A stretch of DNA of 64,000 bases, taken from Chromobacterium aquaticum (lineage in GTDB: Bacteria; Pseudomonadota; Gammaproteobacteria; Burkholderiales; Chromobacteriaceae). Location of the stretch: assembly GCF_021129195.1 (NCBI RefSeq), contig NZ_JAJOHW010000009.1, positions 22,234 through 86,233 of the forward strand, read 5' to 3'. Shown piece by piece: positions 1 through 6,188 of the stretch. Each line of letters begins with the position of its first letter. The stretch's first letter is position 1. The translations under genes and the position numbers were made by a program. The notes beneath the pieces were generated by a model. It searched no databases and was not told the origin of the DNA. It was given only the letters and a program-made list of their open reading frames with translations.

Positions 1-1
1 T

Positions 2-502
2 TCCGCCAGCTGGGAAGCGCTGCTGCTGGACGCCCAGCACGCGGAAAAACCGCTGGCCAAGCTGGCGATCAATGGTTCCGACCGCGACCAGGCCATCATC
101 AACGTCGCCAAGGACAACCTGGAACGCGCCGGCCTCTCCGGCCTGGTGGAACTGCAAGCGATGGACGTGCTGGACGCCCGCCCCAACGGCGAAAACGGCA
201 TCCTGGTGGCCAACCCGCCCTACGGCGTGCGCATGGACGAGCTGGAGCAGCTGGCCGAATGGTATCCGCTACTGGGCGACTGGCTGAAAGCCCACTTCGC
301 CGGCTGGCATGCCAACCTGTTCAGCGGCGACCTGCGCCTGGCCAAGCTGATCCATCTGTCGCCCAAGCGCCGCACCCCGCTGTACAACGGCTCGCTGCAA
401 TGCCGGCTGTTCGTCATCAATATGGTGGAAGGCAGCGCCCGCAAGGAAAAACCGGGCGAGCAGACTGAAGCCATCGAGCAGGACGATCACGCCGCGGAAT
501 AA
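2..502 (+). CDS. C-terminal part of a THUMP-type rRNA (guanine-N2) methyltransferase, RlmL-like
   Basis: The gene enters from the left edge, so only about 166 C-terminal residues are visible, read in the frame starting at base 2. The visible part is the Rossmann-fold methyltransferase domain: NGSDRD (likely SAM-binding acidic loop), then NPPYGVRMDE, the NPPY catalytic motif of N-methyltransferases that modify an exocyclic amine. The order NGSDRD, NPPYG, then a C-terminal LYNGSLQCRLF strand fits the RlmL/YcbY class of 23S rRNA m2G methyltransferases. The THUMP domain expected in this family would lie upstream of the window. The acidic tail (EAIEQDDHAAE) is unremarkable. It could instead be a stand-alone RlmL-like enzyme without the RlmK half, since no second methyltransferase domain follows. 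Confidence 0.8.
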   Translation, partial: SASWEALLLDAQHAEKPLAKLAINGSDRDQAIINVAKDNLERAGLSGLVELQAMDVLDARPNGENGILVANPPYGVRMDELEQLAEWYPLLGDWLKAHFAGWHANLFSGDLRLAKLIHLSPKRRTPLYNGSLQCRLFVINMVEGSARKEKPGEQTEAIEQDDHAAE

Positions 503-520
503 CTCAGCGCGCGGACAGCA

Positions 521-548
521 AAACGGCGAGCCATGGCTCGCCGTTTTT
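521..548 (+). terminator. Rho-independent terminator after the rRNA methyltransferase gene
   Basis: An almost perfect palindrome (ACGGCGAGCC, 2-nt centre, GGCTCGCCGT) is followed by TTTTT, 20 bp after the methyltransferase stop. It also lies beyond the end of the converging hicB gene. Confidence 0.8.
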
Positions 549-591
549 CATCCTGCCTTACTGGCACCGCCCAACATGGAAAAGGCTTTGC

Positions 592-945
592 TCAGGCCGT
601 TTTGAGATGCATGGCCTCCGCCCGCTCCTCGATCGCCGCCTCCACCCACTCGTTCAAGCTCTTGGACTCGGCCGCTGCGGCTGCCACCGCCATTTCATGC
701 AGACGCGGCGCAATGCGCACATTGAATTTTCCCGAATAGGTTTTAAGCGGTTGCAGCCCCTTCTCGCGGCATGCATCCAGATACACGCGCAGCGATATTT
801 CAGCCTCTCGCTTGAGGCTTGCGACATCGCCTGCATAAAAATCCGCTCCGCCGCTCAAGCCCAGAAACTCGCCGCGAAACATGTCGATTTCCGGGTCATA
901 GCTGACCACGGCCCGATAGCCTTCAATCTGCAGAATATTCTTCAT
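592..945 (-). CDS. hicB: HicB-family antitoxin
   Basis: 117 residues. The N-terminal half (YRAVVSYDPEIDMFRGEFLGL) is the partial RNase H-like fold typical of HicB. The C-terminal half (FNVRIAPRLHEMAVAAAAAE, then SLNEWVEAAIEER) is an Arc-type ribbon-helix-helix DNA-binding domain. In this family HicB binds and inactivates the HicA RNase and represses its own operon. The start chosen is ATG at 945, which overlaps the end of the upstream gene in an ATGA, so the two are translationally coupled. A longer reading to 972 would run into hicA and is less likely. The toxin-first gene order is normal for hicAB. Confidence 0.85.
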   Translation of the reverse strand: MKNILQIEGYRAVVSYDPEIDMFRGEFLGLSGGADFYAGDVASLKREAEISLRVYLDACREKGLQPLKTYSGKFNVRIAPRLHEMAVAAAAAESKSLNEWVEAAIEERAEAMHLKTA

Positions 946-1196
946 GGCGTCACCCCGTTTGCTTCCAACCATCTTCTAATTGCGGCCACCGCCCCCTTGT
1001 CCGTATCCGGTGAAGGGTGGGGCCGATGAAACACCCGCACCACGCCGAACAAGGCAACGCAGATACGCGACCCTTCGCGCTCCTCGATGTCCGCGCCAAG
1101 CTCCAAAAACAAAGCCTCAATATCGCTCCACCGGATATTGGCGCTGACTGGACGCTTGAAGATCAACTGCAAGGTGATCAAGTGTTTTCGTTTCAC
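942..1196 (-). CDS. hicA: HicA-family toxin (mRNA interferase)
   Basis: 84 residues from the GTG at 1196; a TTG at 1214 would add six residues but lies inside the proposed operator. The double-stranded-RNA-binding-like HicA fold is suggested by IRWSDIEALFLELGADIEE followed by EGSRICVALFGVVRVFHRPH and a C-terminal helix AVAAIRRWLEANGV. Members of this branch carry GSR and a later FHRPHP motif instead of the GSHH seen in Escherichia coli HicA, so the catalytic histidine is probably one of the two in FHRPH; this is inference. It overlaps hicB by 4 bp. The expected role is translation-independent mRNA cleavage when HicB is depleted. Confidence 0.8.
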   Translation of the reverse strand: MKRKHLITLQLIFKRPVSANIRWSDIEALFLELGADIEEREGSRICVALFGVVRVFHRPHPSPDTDKGAVAAIRRWLEANGVTP

Positions 1197-1202
1197 GCTC
1201 AA

Positions 1203-1225
1203 TTGGTACCACAAATCAGTACCAA
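1203..1225. promoter_or_regulatory. Candidate HicB operator (inverted repeat) upstream of hicA
   Basis: A perfect 7-bp inverted repeat, TTGGTAC at 1203-1209 and GTACCAA at 1219-1225, separated by 9 bp, lies immediately upstream of hicA. The symmetry and position suit autorepression by the ribbon-helix-helix domain of HicB. A possible minus-strand promoter (TTGATT, 17 bp, TACCAA) would overlap it. The operator role is inferred. Confidence 0.6.
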
Positions 1226-1483
1226 AATCAATGCCATCGAATCAGACCGACAACACAGCACAGCCGGACGCTGCCGCTTGACCCCACCCAGCCCATCGGC
1301 AACAATCGCCACGTGCCGTTTCACTTAACGGCGCTGGGTTTGACAGTCCAATCGGAATTAGGGCGGGCGCCGCTGCTTAGGCAGACGCGTCCGGAATGCC
1401 ATTGTCTTGCCATCCGGCGGGCCGTGGCGGGGAGGCCTAGCGCCTGCCGGTTCCCTTTTTCCCGGTCTGTCAACCTCGTCACG

Positions 1484-1519
1484 CGCCTGCCTGCCCGTTT
1501 GACAGCGAGCAGGCAGGCG
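1484..1519 (+). promoter_or_regulatory. 11-bp perfect inverted repeat (5'UTR hairpin or operator)
   Basis: CGCCTGCCTGC at 1484-1494 pairs perfectly with GCAGGCAGGCG at 1509-1519 around a 14-nt loop that contains TTGACA (1499-1504). It sits 23 bp upstream of the ATG of a small ORF whose Shine-Dalgarno sequence (AAAAAGGAG) follows directly. It could be a repressor site over a -35 box, or a hairpin in the transcript. Apart from this element and the hicA operator region, 1226-1483 shows no gene I can support. Confidence 0.5.
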
Positions 1520-1542
1520 GACCACGAAAAAGGAGCTTTGCC

Positions 1543-1623
1543 ATGTTGACCTTGACCTTGTTCAATGCCCCTCCGCCTCAAGGCGCGCCAGTCCGGCCCC
1601 GGATAGAGGAGGCTCAGCAATGA
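1543..1623 (+). CDS. Small 26-residue ORF coupled to the downstream gene
   Basis: The ATG at 1543 is preceded by a strong Shine-Dalgarno sequence (AAAAAGGAG, 8 nt spacing), and the frame (MLTLTLFNAPPPQGAPVRPR, then IEEAQQ) ends with a TGA that overlaps the ATG of the next gene as ATGA. A second Shine-Dalgarno sequence (GAGGAGG) for that gene lies inside the small ORF. The strong ribosome site and stop/start overlap suggest it is translated and couples expression of its neighbour. I do not recognise the peptide; it may be a leader rather than a functional protein. Confidence 0.5.
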   Translation: MLTLTLFNAPPPQGAPVRPRIEEAQQ

Positions 1624-1934
1624 ACGCCACGCCCACCGCCGTTGAACTGAACCGCATCGTCCACGGCCTGCAAACGCTGCGCCAGCAACACGAGGCGCTG
1701 CACCTGATCGATCCCGCGCTGAAACGGCTGGAATACTGCGGCCAGCACATCCACGACACCAGCCATGCCGTCGCGCTGGAACTCAGCCAGATCAGCAGCG
1801 CGCTGACCGGCCTGCTGAGCATGCTGGACCAGTCCGGCCTGGACAGCCTGGAGTGCGAGCAGGTGTATTGCCTGCTGGAACCCTTCGCCCGCCGCTTGCG
1901 ACAATCGTCCGAGCAGTTGCAACGGCTGGTTTAA
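1620..1934 (+). CDS. Small all-helical protein, DUF1484-like
   Basis: 104 residues, predicted almost entirely helical with leucine-rich heptads (ISSALTGLLSMLDQSGL, then CLLEPFARRLRQSSEQLQRL). The pattern of a helical N-terminus and a C-terminal L.CLL.P...L..A...L.RLL helix resembles DUF1484 proteins, which occur in several copies in Chromobacterium and Ralstonia; the assignment is tentative. It has its own ribosome site (GAGGAGG) and is coupled to the upstream 26-codon ORF by ATGA. No signal peptide, membrane segment or catalytic motif is visible. Function unknown. Confidence 0.6.
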   Translation: MNATPTAVELNRIVHGLQTLRQQHEALHLIDPALKRLEYCGQHIHDTSHAVALELSQISSALTGLLSMLDQSGLDSLECEQVYCLLEPFARRLRQSSEQLQRLV

Positions 1935-1947
1935 TCCCTTAATCCAC

Positions 1948-1972
1948 GCAAGCCCCGCCAGCCGGGGCTTGC
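1948..1972 (+). terminator. GC-rich hairpin after the small helical-protein gene
   Basis: GCAAGCCCCG and CGGGGCTTGC form a perfect 10-bp stem around a 5-nt loop, 13 bp after the stop. There is no T-run, so termination is possible but not assured. Confidence 0.45.
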
Positions 1973-2128
1973 CGCGTGCCGCCAGGCAAATAAAACCGTC
2001 GCAATCCGGATTCACCCATTCGGCATCCGCATGAGATAATCGCGCCCGGACGCGCGCTTAACCATTACAGAGCCTTGCACTCAGGGCCTGCGCGCCATCG
2101 TCACCCCCCAACGCCGCAAGCACACACC

Positions 2129-2731
2129 ATGCAAACCTCTTTTCTGTCCGCCACCGTCCTGCTGATCCTGATCACCGATCCGCTGGGCAATATTCCGCTG
2201 TTCATCGCCGCGCTCAAGCAGGTCAAGCCGGAGCGCCGCCGCCGCGTGGTCTACCGCGAATGCCTGATCGCCTTCCTGGTGCTGTCCGCCTTCATGTTCT
2301 TTGGCCGCAACTTCCTGGACCTGATGCATCTGACCGATGATTCGATGCGGGTGGCCGGCGGCGTGATTCTGTTCCTGATCGCCATCAAGATGATCTTCCC
2401 CGGCGAGGGCAGCGTGTTCGGCGGCGACAAGATGCATGGCGAACCCTTCATCGTGCCGATCGCCGTGCCGCTGATCGCCGGCCCGTCGGCGATGGCCACC
2501 GTGCTGCTGATGTCCACCCGCGAACCGGAGCGGATGCTGGAATGGCTGGGCGCCTTGACCATCTGCATGCTGGTGACACTGCTGGTGTTCCTGTTTTCCG
2601 GCAAGCTGCAAAAGCTGCTGGGCGAACAGGCGATCACCGCGCTGGAGCGGCTGATGGGCCTGGTGCTGACCGCGATCTCGATCGAGATGCTGCTGGGCGG
2701 CGTGGCGTCCTATATCAAGCAATTCCACTAA
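2129..2731 (+). CDS. MarC-family integral membrane protein (YhgN-like)
   Basis: 200 residues from the ATG at 2129. The first helix carries the family hallmark LLILITDPLGNIPLFIAALK at about residues 9-28, followed by RRRVVYRECLIAFLVLSAFM; five or six transmembrane helices alternate with short charged loops, and a second DP-like repeat GPSAMATVLLMS occurs near residue 128. Proteins of this family are inner-membrane and of unsettled function; the old link to multiple antibiotic resistance was not upheld. An upstream in-frame start at 2075 would add 18 polar residues not seen in the family. A mobile element begins directly at its TAA stop codon. Confidence 0.85.
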   Translation: MQTSFLSATVLLILITDPLGNIPLFIAALKQVKPERRRRVVYRECLIAFLVLSAFMFFGRNFLDLMHLTDDSMRVAGGVILFLIAIKMIFPGEGSVFGGDKMHGEPFIVPIAVPLIAGPSAMATVLLMSTREPERMLEWLGALTICMLVTLLVFLFSGKLQKLLGEQAITALERLMGLVLTAISIEMLLGGVASYIKQFH

Positions 2732-2843
2732 GACCCGCTAACAAAACCCCTGATCCCGCGTTGCGCCTCCTTGTCGTACTACTTGTACTGCCTGCGTCGG
2801 CGCGCCTTGACTCAGGTTCTCTGCGAGGTGTTGTCAGCGGCTC
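2732..2843. mobile_element. MITE-like element D, flanked by TAA, abutting the marC-family stop codon
   Basis: A 112-bp element without coding capacity. Its left end GACCCGCTAACAAAACC (2732-2748) and the reverse complement of its right end, GAGCCGCTGACAACACC (2827-2843), match at 14 of 17 positions. It is bounded by TAA at 2729-2731, which is the stop codon of the upstream gene, and TAA at 2844-2846, a plausible 3-bp target duplication. The ends differ from the GA[AG]CCTGTT ends of the elements at 20.6, 45.1 and 52.1 kb, so it is a different subfamily that uses the same kind of target. Confidence 0.6.
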
Positions 2844-2846
2844 TAA

Positions 2847-2875
2847 TAAGCTGTTTACGGTCTGCCGCGCTTCTA
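2847..2875. repeat. Decayed end of a MITE-like element
   Basis: Starting with TAA at 2847, the stretch GCTGTTTACGGTCTGCCGCG closely matches the left end of the element at 52101 (CTGTTTACGATCTGCCGCGC). No matching right end was found, so it looks like a remnant next to element D. The remaining 2876-3060 shows no gene or structure I can name. Confidence 0.45.
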
Positions 2876-3076
2876 CGATGCCGCGCACTAGGCTCGACAC
2901 CCTCCCAGCCGCGCCGCCCGGCTTCGTCCGCGGCGCGCCATTCCCAATGCCAAGCACATGAATTTGTTCGCATTGGGGTTATCCCGCATAGGGATATCGG
3001 CAATTCGTCACCGCCTCGCCTCTTGCTAGCATCCGCAGTCATGGGCCGTTAAGAGCCCGCTTTTGATTGCATAACA

Positions 3077-3101
3077 ACTCCGGCCCGCCCCGAGCCGGAG
3101 T
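3077..3101 (+). promoter_or_regulatory. Hairpin in the dctA leader
   Basis: ACTCCGGC and GCCGGAGT form a perfect 8-bp stem with a 9-nt loop, 23 bp upstream of the dctA start. Being so close to the ribosome site (CAGGGATCACG before ATG) it may affect translation or mRNA stability. No clear sigma-54 promoter, common for dctA in other bacteria, was seen. Confidence 0.35.
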
Positions 3102-3124
3102 CAGACAACGCTACAGGGATCACG

Positions 3125-4462
3125 ATGCAGACCAAAACCCCTCTCTACCAGCGCCTCTATTTCCAGGTGCTGCTGGCCATTTTCCTCGGCGTGATGCTAG
3201 GCGCCTTCGTTCCCGATCTGGGCGCGAAGATGAAGCCGCTGGGCGACGCCTTCATCAAGCTGATCAAGATGATGATCGCGCCCATCATCTTCGCCACCGT
3301 GGTGGTGGGCATCGCCAAGATGGGCGATATGAAGGAAGTGGGCCGCGTGGGCGTGAAAGCGCTGTTCTACTTCGAAGCCGTCACCACGCTGGCGCTGGTG
3401 ATCGGCCTGGTGGTGGTGAATGTGCTCAAGCCCGGCGCCGGCCTCAATGTGGACCCGAGCACGCTGGACGCGCACTCGGTGGCCAAGTACGCCGCCAACG
3501 CCAAGGAAATGAGCAGCATTGATTTCCTGATGCACATCATTCCGGACACGGTGGTGGGCGCGTTCGCCAACGGCGAAATCCTGCAGGTGCTGACTTTCTC
3601 GGTGCTGCTGGGCCTGGCGCTGACCAAGATGGGCGACAACGGCAAGACCATCGTCCACATCCTGGACGAGTTCTCCCACGCCTTGTTCGGCGTGATCAAT
3701 ATGCTGATGAAGCTGGCCCCCATCGGCGCCTTCGGCGCGATGGCCTTCACCATCGGCAAATACGGCGTCGGCTCGCTCAAGCAGTTGGGCTTCCTGATGC
3801 TCTGTGTCTACCTGACCTGCTTCGCCTTCGTGTTCGTGGTGCTGGGCACCATCGCCAAGCTCAACGGCTTCAGCCTGTGGCGCTTCCTGGTTTACATCAA
3901 GGAAGAGCTGCTGCTGGTGCTGGGCACGTCTTCGTCCGAATCCGCGCTGCCGGGCATCATGAAGAAGCTGGAAAACCTGGGCTGCTCCAAGCCGGTGGTA
4001 GGCATGGTGATTCCCACCGGCTACTCCTTCAATCTGGACGGCACTTCCATCTACCTGACCATGGCTGCCATCTTCATCGCCCAGGCCACCAATGTGGACC
4101 TGACGCTGGCGGAGGAGCTGGGCCTGCTGGGCGTGCTGCTGCTCACCTCCAAGGGCGCGGCGGCGGTGACTGGCGGCGGCTTCATCACCCTGGCCGCCAC
4201 GCTGGCGACGCTGGGCGGCAAGCTGCCGGTATCCGGCCTGGCGCTGCTGATCGGCATCGACCGCTTCATGTCCGAGGCCCGCGCCATCACCAATCTGATC
4301 GGCAACGGCGTGGCCACCATCGTGGTGGCGCGCTGGGAGAAGGCGCTGGACGAAGAACGCATGCGCCGCGTGCTGGCCGGCGAGCCGGTGCTGCCGGAGG
4401 AAGCCGCCGCCGCGCCGCTGCAGCCGCAGCTGGCCGCCGCGACAGACGGCGCCCGCTCCTAA
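3125..4462 (+). CDS. dctA: C4-dicarboxylate:cation symporter DctA
   Basis: 445 residues, the usual DctA length. Inner-membrane secondary transporter of the glutamate/aspartate-dicarboxylate symporter family that imports succinate, fumarate and malate. It begins [19 protein letters not shown], has the family stretch [20 protein letters not shown] at about residues 45-64, the serine-rich re-entrant loop [15 protein letters not shown] near residue 268, and [19 protein letters not shown] near residue 297, which holds the substrate- and cation-binding residues of this family. The alanine/proline-rich C-terminal tail is typical of betaproteobacterial copies. It stands alone with its own terminator; no dctBD sensor-regulator pair is adjacent. 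Confidence 0.93.
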   Translation: MQTKTPLYQRLYFQVLLAIFLGVMLGAFVPDLGAKMKPLGDAFIKLIKMMIAPIIFATVVVGIAKMGDMKEVGRVGVKALFYFEAVTTLALVIGLVVVNVLKPGAGLNVDPSTLDAHSVAKYAANAKEMSSIDFLMHIIPDTVVGAFANGEILQVLTFSVLLGLALTKMGDNGKTIVHILDEFSHALFGVINMLMKLAPIGAFGAMAFTIGKYGVGSLKQLGFLMLCVYLTCFAFVFVVLGTIAKLNGFSLWRFLVYIKEELLLVLGTSSSESALPGIMKKLENLGCSKPVVGMVIPTGYSFNLDGTSIYLTMAAIFIAQATNVDLTLAEELGLLGVLLLTSKGAAAVTGGGFITLAATLATLGGKLPVSGLALLIGIDRFMSEARAITNLIGNGVATIVVARWEKALDEERMRRVLAGEPVLPEEAAAAPLQPQLAAATDGARS

Positions 4463-4485
4463 GCTTTTGTTTTCCCAGCCGTTAT

Positions 4486-4511
4486 AGCCTGCGTTCGCGC
4501 AGGCTTTTTTT
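4486..4511 (+). terminator. Rho-independent terminator of dctA
   Basis: AGCCTGCG, a TTCG tetraloop and CGCAGGCT form a perfect 8-bp stem followed by a run of seven T. Confidence 0.9.
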
Positions 4512-4588
4512 ATGCCCGCGGCGCAGTGCCGCCTTGCTTTTGCCGCCGCGTGGTCCACGATAGAAACTGGGGTATAGGGAGACAGAGA

Positions 4589-5179
4589 ATGAGCGACTTC
4601 ATGTTGCAATACGGCGATGAGCTGCTGCCGGTGGAAGGGGATTTCCCTCAGGTGGGCGCTTATCTGCCCAGTTTCATGCTGGTGGGCGATGGCAAGCAGG
4701 ACGTGGCGCTGGAAAGCCTGGGCGGCGTGCCCAAGCTGATCCTGACCTTGCTGTCCTTGGATGAATACGAACATGGCGGCCAGTATCTATTGCAGGAGAC
4801 GCGGCGTTTTCTGGAGCGCTGGCCGCAGATCGGCCTGGTGGTGATCACCGTGGATTCGCCATCCTCGCTGGCGCGCGCGCGACGCGAACACGGCCTGCCC
4901 CATGTCACCCTGCTGTCCACGCTGCGCGGCCGCGATTTCCACAAGCACTACGGGGTGCTGATCCGCGAGTATCCGCTCAGCGGCTATACCGCGCCTTCCT
5001 TGCTGCTGGCCGATGGCGGCAACGTCATTCATTACGCCGAGCGGCTGCGCAATACTCAGGATCTGTTCGACTTCGACCAGATCAACCATATGCTGCGCGA
5101 GGCCGAGGAGCAGGCGCTGGAGGCGCAACAGGAGCTGGAGCATGAGGAGCAGTTGAAGGACGAAGGGCCGTCACAGTAA
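4589..5179 (+). CDS. Thiol-peroxidase-like (thioredoxin-fold) protein lacking cysteines
   Basis: 196 residues from the ATG at 4589, which has an AGGGAGA ribosome site; a longer reading to 4526 is unlikely. The order of elements follows the Tpx peroxiredoxin subfamily: GDFPQVGAYLPSFMLVG, then PKLILTLLSLDEYEHGGQYL where Tpx enzymes have the peroxidatic Cys, IGLVVITVDSPSSLARARRE, LLSTLRGRDFHKHYGVLIRE and SGYTAPSLLLADGGNVIHYA. The protein has no cysteine at all, so neither the peroxidatic nor the resolving thiol is present and peroxidase activity is not expected. The acidic, glutamine-rich C-terminal helix (about residues 165-196) is an extra. A structural, binding or sensing role is possible; function unknown. 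Confidence 0.7.
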   Translation: MSDFMLQYGDELLPVEGDFPQVGAYLPSFMLVGDGKQDVALESLGGVPKLILTLLSLDEYEHGGQYLLQETRRFLERWPQIGLVVITVDSPSSLARARREHGLPHVTLLSTLRGRDFHKHYGVLIREYPLSGYTAPSLLLADGGNVIHYAERLRNTQDLFDFDQINHMLREAEEQALEAQQELEHEEQLKDEGPSQ

Positions 5180-5194
5180 GCCCCCAGTAAAGAC

Positions 5195-5229
5195 ACGGGC
5201 CCGGCCTGCTTGCGCAGCGCCGGGCCCGT
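5195..5229. terminator. Hairpin between convergent genes
   Basis: ACGGGCCCGGC and GCCGGGCCCGT form a perfect 11-bp stem around a 13-nt loop between the Tpx-like gene and the converging OB-fold gene. There is no long T-run on either side, so it is a probable but unproven bidirectional terminator. Confidence 0.6.
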
Positions 5230-5252
5230 TCACGTTGCAGGAAGACAACGGT

Positions 5253-5600
5253 TTACGGCAGCACTTCCACCAGCTTGGCGTCCACCTTGGTCGAAGTCAG
5301 TTCCTTGTCCACTTCGCCGACGATGCGCAGCTTGCTGTTCTGGTCGAACTTATTCGCCGGCAGGCGTTTCTGGCTGATCTTCACCGTCATGGTGCCGGTG
5401 GCGTCGCGGAATTCGTAACGCTTGTGGTCGATCTGGCGCACGATCTTGCCTTCCAGCGTCACCGGGGTATCGTCGGCGGCTTTTTGCGCGGCGGCCACGG
5501 TGGTGACGGCGGCCGGCACGCCGGGACCGGCGAATTCGGCCTGAGCGGCGAAAGGCAGGGACAGCGCGGCGGCGGTGAGCAGAACGGTAATGGTTTTCAT
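5253..5600 (-). CDS. Periplasmic OB-fold stress protein, YgiW/YdeI (BOF) family
   Basis: 115 residues from the ATG at 5600. A Sec signal peptide (MKTITVLLTAAALSLPFAAQA, cleavage after AQA) is followed by EFAGPG and the single OB fold of the BOF family: VTLEGKIVRQIDHKRYEFRD, GTMTVKISQKRLPANKF, LRIVGEVDKEL, VDAKLVEVL. Relatives bind small ligands in the periplasm and affect stress tolerance in enterobacteria. Length and motif order match the family. The exact role here cannot be told from sequence. Confidence 0.85.
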   Translation of the reverse strand: MKTITVLLTAAALSLPFAAQAEFAGPGVPAAVTTVAAAQKAADDTPVTLEGKIVRQIDHKRYEFRDATGTMTVKISQKRLPANKFDQNSKLRIVGEVDKELTSTKVDAKLVEVLP

Positions 5601-5661
5601 GTGGTGCTTCCTTAAGCGTTGGTTGACGGTGCCATTAAAACAGCGCCGGCTTAACCCAAGC

Positions 5662-6102
5662 TTAAGCGTTGGCCTGCTCTCCCAATAAGCGGCTCGAATG
5701 AGCCAGATCCACCGCATAGCCTTGTTGGGCGTGGCTCAGTTGCTGGCGGTAATGCGCTTGCTCGCTGGCGATGCGCTTGTTCACGCCCTTGAGCGCCACT
5801 TGCAGCTCGGTATTCAATCTCAGCTGTTTATGGCCAAAACTCGCCGGCAGCGGTTTGATCTCGGCGGCGATGGCATCGCGCAAGGCGCCGAGATTGGCGT
5901 AGCTGCCGCGCTCCACCGCCTGGTTGGAGCACGCGGTCAATACCTTGGCCAGCGCGCTGGCTTCCTTGGCCTGCGGCGCGTTCAGATAACGCGGGATCAA
6001 GACATCCAGTGTGTGATGGGAAACCGGGAGGAAGGGGAGTCGCATGGGTGCATCCTGATAAAGGTGATGAATCAGATCATTGATGCCGCCCAGCATATGC
6101 AT
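5662..6102 (-). CDS. Hypothetical protein downstream of ppsA
   Basis: 146 residues from the ATG at 6102 (another ATG lies at 6096). The longer open frame to 6699 runs through the ppsA terminator and coding region in a different frame and is not credible. The protein has no signal peptide and no cysteine motif; the C-terminal half (KQLRLNTELQVALKGVNKR, then EQAHYRQQLSHAQQGYAVDL) looks alpha-helical and possibly coiled-coil. I do not recognise a family. It lies between the ppsA terminator and a converging region and would need its own promoter. Confidence 0.5.
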   Translation of the reverse strand: MHMLGGINDLIHHLYQDAPMRLPFLPVSHHTLDVLIPRYLNAPQAKEASALAKVLTACSNQAVERGSYANLGALRDAIAAEIKPLPASFGHKQLRLNTELQVALKGVNKRIASEQAHYRQQLSHAQQGYAVDLAHSSRLLGEQANA

Positions 6103-6142
6103 CCGTTCCCGCGCCGGCTTGCAAGAAACGCCGGACAAAACA

Positions 6143-6167
6143 AAACCGCCCGGCAAGCGGGCGGTTT
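6143..6167 (-). terminator. Rho-independent terminator of ppsA
   Basis: Read on the minus strand, AAACCGCCCG and CGGGCGGTTT form a perfect 10-bp stem with a 5-nt loop, followed by TTGTTTTG. Confidence 0.85.
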
Positions 6168-6188
6168 GAAAGCGGCGAGACAGCAAGC

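Noticed and set aside
3197..4774. 525-codon minus-strand ORF
   Set aside because: Antisense to dctA and the next gene; Gln/His-rich composition typical of a shadow frame.
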